From Sindora glabra (Eukaryota; Streptophyta; Magnoliopsida; Fabales; Fabaceae), in the NCBI GenBank assembly GCA_020226215.1, contig CM035226.1:91846895-91910894 (forward strand): DNA of 64,000 nucleotides. Reading direction: 5' to 3'. The notes beneath the pieces were generated by a model. That model made no database searches, had not been told where the DNA came from, and saw only the letters and a program-made list of their open reading frames with translations. This document shows positions 1 through 12,177 of this stretch, piece after piece. Each line of letters begins with the position of its first letter. The first letter of the stretch is position 1. A program made the translations under genes and the position numbers.

Positions 1-3000
1 ATTAAAAATAGCATTATGCTAGTTAAAAAATTAAATATGATTTTTTTATGATAACTTTCTATTGCATGGATGAACTAATAATTGATAATGACGTTTGAAC
101 TTTGTAAATTGTACCTTCTAATACATATATGCCCTTAGTTAGGGCTTGAAATTGGATCATGAATAAAGAGTATGAATAAATCATACATTATATGAGTTGC
201 AAAAAGGTTGGAATCTGATGGTGCTTGTAAAATATGAAATATGGAATAATATAAAATTTGTGTACATATGATTTATAATAAGCATATCTTGATACTTAAG
301 AACTTTTATGGAAATTTGTGATACTAAGTAAATATTTTTGAAAGGTAGAATATTTACTCTTATAAATAAAATTTTTTAACAATAAAATCTTATAGGAATT
401 TGATAAAAAATAACTAAGTGAAAGATTATTGAAGATAGTTTTAACTAAAGTTAAGTGCATAAGTGAGAAGGAGACCTTATGAGCCTTTTCTCATTTTACT
501 TTTAGAAATATCTCCTTATATATGCTCTAGTTTAGTCATTTTTCTTTATTTTCCTAAAATAAAGAATGATATCCCCTTTTTCTCCCTTGAGAAAGGAAAG
601 CTAGATCCTTATCTCCTTTTTCATTTAATCAAAACAAGGTAATGAATTTCATTCTCCAATCCTTATAGAACTTTGTTCTATTTCCTCTCTTCAGATATTA
701 GATGATTTAAGGTTTTTAGTTTTAATGAAAAATGAAATTTTAGTGCCCTAACACTAAATCCTTGCTTGTAAATGATTAGAAGAAAATTAATCCTCATTTC
801 CTTTATTCATTAACACTTCAATATAAATGAGTGAATATTTTAACTAATTTTGTATGAATTTCACATGATTTATACTAGTTTTGCTAAAGTTTTTTTTCTT
901 ATTCACAAAATTTAAGAATTTATGTTATAGAATAGTGTTTGCTATGGATTTATTGTTGAATCTTGTAGAAATTGAACTATTTTTATTCTTATTGTTAATT
1001 GAATTAGATGATAATGCATAAGGAGTAAGATTCAGGATGCATGTGAATATTATTTTTCATTGCAAAAATGCAAAAATTCAAGTATGAATCAATTAGTGAA
1101 TTAATATATCGAAGTCAGTACACAAAATACCTACCTTGAATCAATTCACCTTTTATAACAGCTAATTAGCATTATTGAATTGATTGATGAATTGATTTAA
1201 TAGGGGTTAAAAGATAACCTCTACTACACTAAGTTAATTCTTGAATTGATTCTAGTTTCATAGATTTGCACAACAAGAGGCTAAATCAATTTATGTCTTG
1301 TAAAAACTTGTTAGAGATCTTGAACTGATTCCTAATCGATTTGAAAAGTTTAAACTTTGTATTTTGTTAAAAGTCATTCTTAATTGAGTGCTATGACATA
1401 GTTATACAATATGGGTGTTAGAAAGGCTGCAAAAAAGTTATAACTCTTTCTAGGAGCACAAATTTTTGCTAAGGTATGATTTAATCAAAGCATGACTAAT
1501 GTTATCTCAATTTACTTATTTAATTTTATTCTTACTGACATTAAATGTTATATTCATATTGTATGGAAATTAATGATAACTAGATGGATACCTTGATTGT
1601 GACATTTGATTATGTATATAAGTTATTGTTGTTCTTGTATTAGAATTAAAATGCTAGATGAGGCATTTAAATGCATTTGAGATATTGTGTAATAAATGAA
1701 ACTTGATGATATTAGGGCAATTCTATACATGTTGTAACTTTATACATCGAATCTATGTTCTCATTTATGAAGGGGCAAGATTGACCTTAAAGGAATAAGA
1801 ATAGTATTGTAAAGGATAAAGATAGATGGGGATTATAAGGAAATTTACTTCTTATCATTATTTATTTCCTTTTCTTCTTATAATTTATTGAATGAAAATC
1901 TTTATTGTGAAAAGATTGAATTAAAGAAAAAAAATAAATCCTTAATAGGCTATTAATTAGAATATGCAAACTAACCTTTATCATTAAATATAATGAACTC
2001 CTGGTATATTCCAATTCCCCTCCAATATATGTGATTATGGCCTATTTCCTTGAACGAATATGATTAATCTCCTTAATATAGCTATAAAGAGTAATTAAAT
2101 ATAACTTTAATCTTTATTCTTTCTTTGATTGTATCATTCATTAAGTTTCTAGGAATTTATTCCTCTTTTTTATATTTTCTTTTTTTAAATAATCAATTAC
2201 TGTCAAATGAGTTCGAAGTAGGACTGATTGAGAACATTGTCATTGAGGTAAACCTTATGACATTTAGGTTAGATAATTATAAGTACAAATTATTGCATAA
2301 AAGGACTTCATTTCATCTATAAATAATTTCAACATTCGTACTTCCTTAGAGGTAAAGCATTATTATATGAAAGCATATCTTTTCACCCACTTCTTGTTAA
2401 GGTTGGCAGGTATGCTTAGAGTAATTCCCTATACTAGTCACATGTCTTAAGATGAGTTGTGACTAATTCACACCTTGAGTTAGAAGTAGAGCAAATAAGA
2501 GAAAATAGGAACATACAAAAGGAAATGAGTAAGCATTTACTTAAGAAAGTAGAGGAAAAAAAAGAGAGATTCTAGGGTTTAGATGAAGGTATAGATACCA
2601 AAAATAATATATAAGAAATGAGAGGCTAGGCAATGGCTGCATTAATAATGCATGTATGCTTATTTTACTTATTGAGTCTAATGCTAAGGACACTTTTAAA
2701 GGGACACTTTTTGGATAACTCTCTCACATGGGATGACTTCTACAATTTGTTGAGTGTCACTTCATTTGAAAGAATATGTCTTATGACAAGTCATTCCATC
2801 ATTATCCTTATTTAATTATAATGTCTTATAGTTTTATGTGTAAATTAACATTGAAAAAACTTATATATAAATATATAAACATATATGCTTTAGTTTTTTC
2901 TTATAATTTAAATAATTGCTTGTAATCAATTTTTTTACATAAATTTTAATAGAGAAAAAGAATAAGAATAAGAATAAGAGATAAATTATCCATTAAAATT

Positions 3001-3022
3001 TTTTATTTATTAAAACCTGATT
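1..3022. other. AT-rich gene-free stretch, decayed repeats
   Basis: I see no coding gene here. The open frames in this stretch are 60-65 codons, low in complexity and unlike any family I know. Around 1080-1350 the words TTGAATCAATT and GAATTGATT recur in both orientations, which looks like the debris of a repeat with short degenerate subunits. The strong A/T bias and lack of any splice-consistent frame fit old intergenic plant DNA. Confidence 0.5.
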
Positions 3023-3288
3023 GACTAAAAATATATTTTAGTTCTTATAAGATTGAATTTGTATCAATTTCATTCTTAACTAAAAGTTTATATCAATTTG
3101 GTTTCTATAAAATTAAAAATTTTCAAATTAAAAATTTTTAAATTTTATTTTTTCCTTACAAACTTTTAGTTAAGAAAAAATTGTACGGAGGGACTTTAAT
3201 TTTATAAAAACTAAATTAATACAAACTTTTAGTCAAGGATAAAATTAATACAAATTCAATCTTACATAGATTAAATAGGTTTTTAGTC
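3023..3288. mobile_element. Foldback MITE, ~266 bp
   Basis: The two ends are long imperfect inverted repeats. The left arm (3023 to about 3115) begins GACTAAAA and reads through AAGATTGAATTTGTAT; the right arm ends in TTTTAGTC at 3288 and carries ATACAAATTCAATCTTA. The arms pair over roughly 70-90 bases with scattered mismatches and leave only a short centre. No coding capacity is present. This is the form of a non-autonomous inverted-repeat transposon. I could not identify a clear target-site duplication, so the superfamily is unassigned. Confidence 0.65.
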
Positions 3289-3726
3289 TTTTGATTTTTA
3301 TGTTTATTCTTCCTATAAATAACATATTAACAATTTATTTACTACATTTATATGAATGCTAAGAACTAGTTCAACAATTGTGAAGCATATAATATTAAAC
3401 TCACAAAAGTATGATACAACATTTTTTATTAGTCTTCCTTTATTTTAGAATAACCTAATGATTTATATATTTGCAATATGTAAGATTAGCGACATTTATA
3501 TATACAAAATTTCCATGGTAAGCATAGAAAGTTTAAACCACTAAATTGTCAATAACTCAGCGACATATATCTTATTAATTAGTTACAAACACAACAAATA
3601 GTCACTATTGTTACTTAAAATATCAATTAAAATTATGAATATTTTTCTTTTCATTGTAGTTTTGATACGTTGAATTTATTTTTATGTTTATTAATTGTAA
3701 AGGAAACAAAGAACTACTATAAGCAA
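3289..3726. other. AT-rich spacer, nothing recognised
   Basis: Nothing supportable was found between the foldback element and the tRNA-like relic. The sequence is AT-rich, with no long open frame and no obvious inverted or direct repeat. Confidence 0.5.
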
Positions 3727-3800
3727 GGATTCCATGATCCAATAGATAAGGTATTAGTTTATGAAACCAGAGATTTTAAGTTCGAATGAAGCCAATCTAC
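3727..3800 (+). pseudogene. tRNA-Arg(ACG)-like pseudogene or SINE head
   Basis: The order of elements matches a plant tRNA-Arg: a D-arm-like CCAATAGATAAGGT, then an anticodon-arm-like TTAGT-TTATGAA-ACCAG, then a T-arm core AAGTTCGAATG. The 3' anticodon stem ACCAG is intact and would pair with CTGGT; the 5' side here is TTAGT. The loop reads TTATGAA where I expect CTACGAA, so the anticodon position is ATG, consistent with C-to-T decay of ACG. The acceptor stem does not close and the T-stem is broken, so this is not a working tRNA. It could be a dead tRNA gene or the head of a tRNA-derived SINE; I see no clear A-rich tail. Confidence 0.5.
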
Positions 3801-5614
3801 TCTGCAATTTTAGAAGATGCTTTAGTTATTTTGAACTACAGGCCTACATTTGAAATAGGAGTCCATGTAGGCAATATGTTTTTATATCCTATTCACTAAA
3901 CAAATAAACAAATAAAATAAGACATAATTAGTTAATGGTACAATGTAGAAAAATTTCACTTAAATAAGATCTGCTTTAAATAGAAACTTTCAATTACATA
4001 AAATATTGTAATTTACGTCTCAATTGTATAATTGTAATTATACCTATCCAATTTAAAAATTTTAAATATAAGAAACTAATTCTGAATTTTATTTAAATTA
4101 TAAAAATAATTTAGTACATAATTTGATTTAAATTTAACTAAAAAATATCTATAAAACAATATGACCATTTATAATAGATTTATTTTTTTATTTAGTTATT
4201 ATGTTACATCTAACTTAACAATTAAAAGTCAATTTAATAAGAATCTTCATTTTATATATTTATACTAGTGTAATATATTTTATTCATAATTTTATATTAT
4301 CATCTATTGTGTTAATCTTTTTATTTTTTCTTAAAATGAATGATTGTACATATAAAGAAGATTAAATATGTTTTAAAATTAATTGTTACAAAAATAAAAT
4401 AAAATAATACATTTAAAAAATTAATTGTTTCTTTACTAAAGCAACACACACACATATATAAAGAAGATTAAATATGTTTTATTATGCATAATAAAATTTA
4501 TGTTTTATAAAATAAGGAAGCATTTTATTTAGAAACTACATAATACTTAGAAGGGATAATATTAAAATTTTTAGGGTCAATATGTAATTCTCTTTTTTAT
4601 ATATATTTATAATGTAATGAGTAAGATTAAATCGAGGATACACTCAAGCTTCTACTTTGGTTTGTATGATGATAACTGTACATAAGTGAAAAAGGTGTAG
4701 TATCTTCATCCTTATACCATAATCTATAAATCTTCTTGACATTTCAATTATTCATCTATTTCCGACTAAATTTTTTTTATCTCCAAATTTTCTCTTCGTT
4801 GTTTCATTGGTTTAACATATTTTGATAATACTCAAATGGATGAATTTATGATAGAAATACAAAAAAGTCCATGCATTATATCTCAAGTAGTAATTTTAGT
4901 TTATTTAACTAATAATAAATGGCTAAGTTATTATTTCATATAATAATTATGTATTGTTAGATGTGACTTACAAAAAAACATTACATTCAATTTATGTACC
5001 AAAGAACTCACTTACCCAAAAATCTTAAAGTTCCTTATGGAAAGTTAGTTCTTAAACACCTTAGTTTTTTTTTTTTTTTTGGAATAATCTTAAAGTATGG
5101 AGAACAACTATTAACATCATAACACCAAGCCTCCATAATTTTTGGCTTATAGGTCTCATCTTTAAACCAAGTTAATAAGAGTTGCAAGGAATATGATCTA
5201 TTATCTATATCAAATGTTGTATCAAGAAGTACAAGACAAAGATTAAAGAGGTAAGAATTTGAGATGAAGCAAGACACCATGAGAAAATAAGGCATGACAA
5301 GTAAGATAATAGAAAGCTCTATCAAAATGCTCCTTTATATTGTATGGTCTAGAGTTATTATTTGACCATATGAATTGATTTTCTATATGATTGATAAACT
5401 ATGTGAATGTAGTGTTGAAAAAATTAATCACCTCCCTAACATTTTTTATCCTCTTTTTCTCATAGAACATTAAAATCAACTAAGATAATCTAAAGGTTCC
5501 AATATGTTGTTAGCAATTTCATAAGGCTATTACAAAGCAAGCAATTTTTCCCATTTATAGGAAAACTTTAAACTTATGATATGTTCTAATTTCTACCAAT
5601 ATTATCATCAAGAC
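3801..5614. other. AT-rich gene-free stretch
   Basis: No gene is supported. A 96-codon open frame on the minus strand (5035-5325) is low in complexity, hydrophobic at one end and lysine-homopolymeric at the other, and matches nothing I recognise. A 14-base run ATATAAAGAAGATT followed by AAATATGTTTTA occurs twice, near 4351 and 4456, as a small local duplication. Confidence 0.45.
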
Positions 5615-6735
5615 AAATCACTTTTAATCTCCTATTTTTTATTTGAATTTCAATCTTGTCCCTTAGGTTTGATTTAAAGCAAATTTACCATTTAGCTCTC
5701 CAAAAACACATAATGCTACTTAACAACTTGACTCCATTTGGTTTTTTTAATAGAGATGCTTATTTGTCATCCAACTTAACATTTTACATGGCTTAAATAA
5801 ATTATATTTACATATATTTATTAAAAAAATAAACTTTTGATCTTTTAACTTTTACTGAAGTTTTAATATTATTTTCTAAATTTTATTAGAAGTAAATTTA
5901 CCCTTTAACTTTTGATATGATGGTGGAATTTCACTATCTAATATTTTGCAATTGCAGCAAACACAATATTTAATCCTTCATTTATAAAGATGGTAACTGT
6001 TACATCCTTCAAATTTCATAACCAATACTATTGGTCCCTTAATTTTGATTTTGTTATAATTATATATTTCTCCCTTTACACATAACACTAAAATCAATGC
6101 TAATAAGAAAAAATTTAATAAAAAAGTAAGCATGTATTTAATATTGCTAAAGTAAGATTTAGTAATTAACTTTAATATTTTTTATTTATTTTAATATTAT
6201 AAGTGAATAGAGAAATGAATAATTATAGCAAAAGAAAAAAATGACTAATAATACTAGTTATAAAATTTGAAGAATATAATAGTTACTACATTTATAAATA
6301 AAGAACTAAATATTGTGTTTACTCTTTAAAATTACTATTAATTTATAAGAGTTCTAACTTTTATTGTAAAACTTGGAGTTGAAATTTAATATGTTATAGT
6401 CTACTTTCATAGAACCTATACCTTATATACTTCTTCCCATATAATGACATTTTCTTAATATTTATATTTATTTAGTATTTGTAATTAATTAATAATAATG
6501 CAAGTTATCACATTATACTGGCATTGTCCTCACATTATGATGAAAGTCTTTGTATTTTTGGAAAGTTAAATGGTAAAATGCCATGTAAGCACCTTTGTTA
6601 AAAAATTTGATGATATTAGGTTACTAAGTAACATTACATATTTTTGAAAAGTTAGAGGATATATTTACTTCAAATAAAATTTAAAGAATAAGATTGAAAC
6701 TTTAATAAAAATTAAGGGGTAAAAAATACATTTTT
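5615..6735. mobile_element. ~1.1 kb inverted-repeat element with nested inner foldback
   Basis: The outer arms pair over at least 120 bases. Left, from about 5615, has TTTCAATCTTGTCCCTTAG then CAAATTTACC and ATAATGCTACTTA. Right, ending about 6735, has the reverse complement with mismatches (TAAGTAACATTACAT, then AGATTGAAACTTT). Inside is a second pair: 5955-6055 against 6225-6330, for example ACACAATATTTAATCCTTC against GAACTAAATATTGTGTTT. No coding capacity is seen. The most likely reading is a non-autonomous foldback transposon with a second related element inserted in it. Boundaries are approximate. Confidence 0.55.
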
Positions 6736-9130
6736 ACCTATCATCAAAGATTATAAAGTGAATAATTCTATTATTAGAGATTAAAATTCTTAAGTTAATA
6801 GTTTGATTCCAAAGTAAAGCTATACCATATTTGCTACTTATTAGGAAAAAGACATGATGATGCATAAAATTGCATTTTTAAGGTAGTTAATTATGTGGTT
6901 GTTGGATGTTTTTATTTCTCTTAAAAAGACACATCCTATCTTATATCTCTTAGTAAAAGGTCTAAAGGCTCTTTCTCCTAAGGTACCTCATGGCACCAGT
7001 GGGGCATGATAAATGACTTGATTAGTTAGCACTAAAACATTACTTTCCATTAACTTAGGTGTGTTACATTATTATGCCAAAAATAAAAAATATAATAAAA
7101 AATCCTATTGATTATGCATAAAGAAGCAAGTCTCTTTATCATTCAAGATTGTATTTTAATAATTAAAAAAGCTAATTGTTCAAGGAAAAGAAAAAGGCTA
7201 ATTTTACTTTGTATTGAGTAAAATTCAATATATTCCTAGACTAACCTTATTAATAAGTTGTGAGCTATTAAATTAAATATTTTTTATGTAAAAAATATGA
7301 AATTCAATGTGATCAATTAGATTTTATGCATTGAGTTAGACTCAATACATGGAAGAACTTAACCTAAAAAAATGCTTAATGATCCTAATTGCTTTCTTGT
7401 TGATTAAAAAAATTAATTATAGATTTAATCTATGACAAATTTGTTATATGTTGTACAAATAATTTCAAGAGAACAAAAAGGTTTTTTTAATCAATTTGAA
7501 ATTTATGTATGTTTATTTAGTTTATCTATATATACATTCTACTAAAACTTTCCTACCTTAGTGAGGTGTCAAACTTTTATACTTTCATTTTTGTCCCAAA
7601 TTCAAAAAACTAGTAGTATATTTGATTAAAAATATATTTTAAAATTGTTCATACTTATCACTTTCTATAATTAATTTAATATTTATTCTTGTCAATTTTA
7701 TTTATATTTATTACTTTAGTTATTTATTTAATTATAGAGAAGGGATACATTGATATAGTGTATGTCATAAACCAACCTTAGTAGTAACTAGCGTGGAATC
7801 CATTATTTGGTTTCCACCAACTTAACTTGTACTCTCTACTAATATATTAAAGCATACATGAGAAATTAAGCGATAACCTTCATGCACTAATAGCTATAAA
7901 CAAATTTTCATTTAGCATGTGTAATTTAATTACAAAAGGAGTTAGACTTGATTATAATCTATCTGAGTTTAGGGATGAGTTAGCCTAACTTGCCTTAAAG
8001 AAATATGTTTCAATTCTTTTACCTTTGGCATATATACATAACCTATAATTTGAAAGTTTTTAACCTATATACAGAACATATAATTCCAAAATCTATTATT
8101 TGCTACTTATAATTAAATCACTTGTTTATTTACCCAAGGTTGCATGGATATTACTCACTCACCATTTTTAACCACCTAAATTGTTACTAATATATCTCTT
8201 GAATAATATCATAATATAATTATCATCTCTACCACAACATTATTCATTTATCAACATTGACACTAGATTTCTATTACAACACATAATTGATTATCTAGGC
8301 ATATATTGTACTCATATAGCTAATATCATGTATATATAACTTCCCTTTGAAAGTTCCAATTTTATTCCTTTCCTAATGTTAAACCAACTTATTAGCTCCC
8401 AATTAAGAATTTCCTATCAAGTCATTTATTAATACCATTGCTTATATAAATAAGATTACCAGTTAGAAAATGTTAAAGTTACTTCACTAATATCACATTA
8501 CTTTTCAACTTTAATGTATATTAATCTCTTCATATGATCTTCAATAAATACAAGTACTATATAGATTCTACCTTTTAGTAATCTCATATAAAAAAACTTC
8601 AACACCAAATAGAGAGCTAAAAGCCTCTCACACTCATCCTATATTTGCAAGGTTGAGAATAATAAAGATATTTCTTTTCATATAACTAACCATGTACAAA
8701 CACCAAACTCTCAAAGCATCCATAAAGGTTCATCATTTGATAAATTCCATTCGTGATTTAATAAAATTGAAACACCATAGGTCCAAAATAAGATTTGTAT
8801 ACTATAAGTATTATGCACTACTTTGAATACAAAAATTTGAATTAATGATCTACTATTAAAAAGCAATTATGTATACAATACATAGGGATTAGCTAGTTTC
8901 CTCAAGCTAATAAAATAAAAACCAAGTAATAAGTTACAATTTCACCTACCATTATGGTAACCTATCAATTATTCCCAATCATATTTTTACACACAAGTAT
9001 ATAATGGTTTATAGTCATTTCCTAAGCTTTAACAATAATTTATCCTAGAAGATAAATAAATAAAAAATTCTAGCATAGGGTATCATATAAAAAAAATAAG
9101 GATAAAGTACTATAATTTTCTTTTATGTTT
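6736..9130. other. AT-rich gene-free stretch
   Basis: I see no gene, RNA or clean repeat boundary. The stretch around 7960-8750 resembles in word composition the diverged repeat blocks at 12.4-17.3 kb (many short A/C-rich words), and may be an older relative, but I could not draw an alignment by eye that I would defend. Confidence 0.4.
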
Positions 9131-10441
9131 GGCTTAATTACACATAATTCCTCTTTGTTTGAGAAATTGAATTAGGTTTCCTTAATTTATATTTTTGCAT
9201 GACAGTCCATCCTTTTTTCAGTAATGGTCACTACCAATATGGATGGAAAATTCTCAATCCAATGAGCATTACTAATAGTTGACTTTTGCCCTTTTCATGA
9301 TAATTTTGCCCTCTAAACATGTTAAATGAAAGTTTATTTCTTTATTTCTTATTATTAAATGTTGATGTGTTAGGGCAAAACTCTATTTTAATATTTTCTT
9401 TTTAAGGATTATTTTATCCTTATAACTAATATAATAATAAATAATTATATTAGATCATTATAATCTTAAATTATTAAATTAATTATACTTTTTAATTCTA
9501 TTTTAGTTAATTAAATGTAAAAAACATTGAAACATTATACAATTTAAAATTGTTAATTAAGATTTCAATTACAAACAAAGTTTTCAATTACAAATTATAA
9601 AGTTTTATCATAAATTTATTGTTTTATTTTGATTATTTAACATATTTGAAATTAAAAAGAAAAAGGGATTAATTACTTATTCAAAAAAATAATATTACAT
9701 TAATTCTAATATCAACTAGCATCAATTAGAATATAATTTCCTTACACAAATGACTAAAAAATAGCATCATATTGATACTAATTTCATTTATAATATAATT
9801 TCTTTATGTAAACCCCTTAAAAATCTTATTACTTTTACAACATTATAATAAAAAACATTATGAAAAATAAAATGCATATATAAATCATTGCAAAAAAAGA
9901 TGCTTATAATGCTATAATTATATTATTTTATTTAAAATATTTTAATTAAAAATATTATTTCATTTATATTTTCATTATTTTAACTAATTGAATTATTTTT
10001 ATAACTATATTAAAAATATTTTATTTCATTATATAAGATATTGATAGGAATAACATATATTTTAATAAAATTATCATTAAAATTATCATTATTTTAAATT
10101 TTTTAGTATTGTAGTATAAAATGTTTCTTTTTTTTCCCTTAAGAAATCTTCTTTCTTTTATTCCATTCGGTAGAGTTCAAATTATATTATAATTGAAAAT
10201 AGCAATAATGTAATGATAAATATGATTTCCTTAAATTAGAATACATTTTCCTCATATAAACATTATAAAGATAGTATTATGTTAATACTAATTTTAACAA
10301 CTATACAATTTCTTTACATAAATTTCTTAAAAATTTTACTATTTTAACAATATAGCAAAAAAATAATATAATAAATAAAATATATATAACAAAAGCTATA
10401 AAAATAAGATATTATCTAATAGATTTTTCTATTCTAATACT

Positions 10442-10549
10442 CTATCTAAGAGTTATCAATATTTATCAAACTTGTTCCTATCTAATAGAATGCTATTGGA
10501 TCAAATGATAAAGACATTATTGAAAAAAAGATGGCTTTTTGCGGATGAA
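10442..10549 (+). pseudogene. ycf2: Plastid ycf2 fragment in nuclear DNA (NUPT)
   Basis: Thirty-six codons read without a stop and match what I know of plastid ycf2: the segment contains SKSYQYLSNLFLSN, MLLDQM, TLLKKRWLFADE. In functional ycf2 the last part is close to RKRWLFPDEM, so one residue differs visibly. The match fades on both sides within about 20 bases. It is far too short to function and lies in AT-rich nuclear repeat DNA, so I read it as a nuclear insertion of plastid DNA. A search against plastomes would settle the exact ends. Confidence 0.75.
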
Positions 10550-10751
10550 ATATTGATTCAAATACTTTAAGATTCAAAATATATTCTTATCTTGCCTCAA
10601 TTTTGTGTAACTAATTTTAATTACTAATTATTTGAATTTGAAACAATGTATCTCATTCTAATTTCACACTGAATTTTTGATACACATGTCCTATTCTATT
10701 CTTAATGCAAGTAGAAATGAATGGAAAGATATTATTATTTTATTAAGTGGT

Positions 10752-10840
10752 TTATTAGATAATTAAAAATTAAGAATCTTAAAGACTATTCGAAATTCAG
10801 AAGAACTATAAGAAGAGGGGTCTAACTTTATTGGAAAAAT
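10752..10840 (+). pseudogene. atpF: Plastid atpF exon 2 fragment in nuclear DNA (NUPT)
   Basis: The frame reads LLDN, stop, then K-LRILKTIRNSEEL, stop, then EEG. This matches the start of atpF exon 2 (subunit b of the plastid ATP synthase), where I expect LLDNRKQRIL followed by NTIRNSEEL and REG. Both in-frame stops fall at arginine positions of the functional gene, so the copy is dead. Similarity is lost after about 10840, where the frame breaks. It lies about 200 bp after the ycf2 fragment in the same orientation, although the two genes are far apart in a normal plastome. Confidence 0.75.
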
Positions 10841-12177
10841 CTTTTATATTGTTCTATATGTAAATGTAAAAAAAAAGAAAATAATAAATTAAATATAATA
10901 ATATTAATATATAATAAAATAAATAGAATATAACAATTTCTATATATCAAATATTTATATATATAATTTATATATAAATATTTGATTCTATATTATATAG
11001 AATATATAAAACTAGAATCTAATATAGAAATTATATATTATTTCTATTATATTTATATTAATTAATTAATATTTTAAATTATTATATTATATTATTATAA
11101 ATTAAAATATAATAATAATTTTTTATATTTTTTTATTATTCCGAACTACCCCTAATAGAGTAAAAGTATAGGACCTAATTCTACACAATATTTTGTTTTA
11201 AAAATAAGGTATTAATAAAATTTTATTACTTAATCTTTAAAAAAAATCCCCTTTCTTTGATTTTGCTTATCAAAAGACAATGCTAATTCCTTTCTCCTTC
11301 TTCTCTCCCCATAATACCCCTCCACCATTCTCTTTCCAAATCTTCTAGCCTCTCCTTAATTAATAAATAAATCTCATCTCCATCTATCTTTTCCCTAGTT
11401 AATAAATTCTTAATAAAATTCAATATAAATAACACAAATTTTCTTATCTAACCTTAAGTAAATAAATAAAACAATGTGCATAAACCAAATTAAAATTCAA
11501 CAATAATAGGTAAATAATCACTCAAAATTTATAATTTTTACAATTATTCTCCCATTAACTCATCATTTATAGCAAATATAGTAGGTAAAAATCTACCAAA
11601 AAGAATGTAAAGGATGAAAATGTGGCTAAAACTTATTAGCTTAGTCTAATTTTTGATTGAATTAGCACCAGCATTCCTAAGTTTAAATTCTTTTTCTTTC
11701 TCCAAACCTTCCAATCAACCCTTCTATTTCCACCACCATGACACTTAACCATTCTCATCTTAGATCTAATGGCTATAATGCTACTTTAGCAATTAAGTAA
11801 CTAGCATTATGTGATCTCCTTTCTCTCTTTAGCATAGTTTGCCTCATCTTAATTCTCTTCTAACTATCAAACCTTTTTATTGTTCTTCCTAACTTTTTTT
11901 CCTCTATCATTCTTCTCTCAATACCAATTGTGATTTGTGTTACAGCCTCTTTGCGGTTGAATAATTTGCTAAAATCCAACAACAACAATATAAGTTAATT
12001 AAAGTTCAGTAACAATAATACACTAACCTTTTTGTTATTTTCTTTTTACCTTACAATCCAAATAATTGAGAATAGAATGAGTAACTTAATTTTTCACTAA
12101 CAATATTTATTTTTGTTAGGCATAAGGGAACTAAGTTAACTTTCTCAAATAAAAAGGGATTTATGTGTAATTAGGCT

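Larger units (their letters stand above)
9131..12177. mobile_element. TIR-bounded block of ~3.05 kb, non-coding, plastid DNA inside
   Basis: The left end starts GGCTTAATTACACATAA and continues into a TTTGAGAAA...TTAGGTTTCCTTA pattern. The right end is its reverse complement with few mismatches and ends TTATGTGTAATTAGGCT at 12177. The arms pair over about 55 bases. Between them the DNA is extremely AT-rich with no transposase-like frame. Two short plastid-derived segments lie near the middle (10442-10549 and 10752-10840). The inverted ends suggest a non-autonomous DNA transposon enlarged by later insertions, but two separate copies of a smaller element in opposite orientation would look the same. 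No target duplication was identified. Confidence 0.45.
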
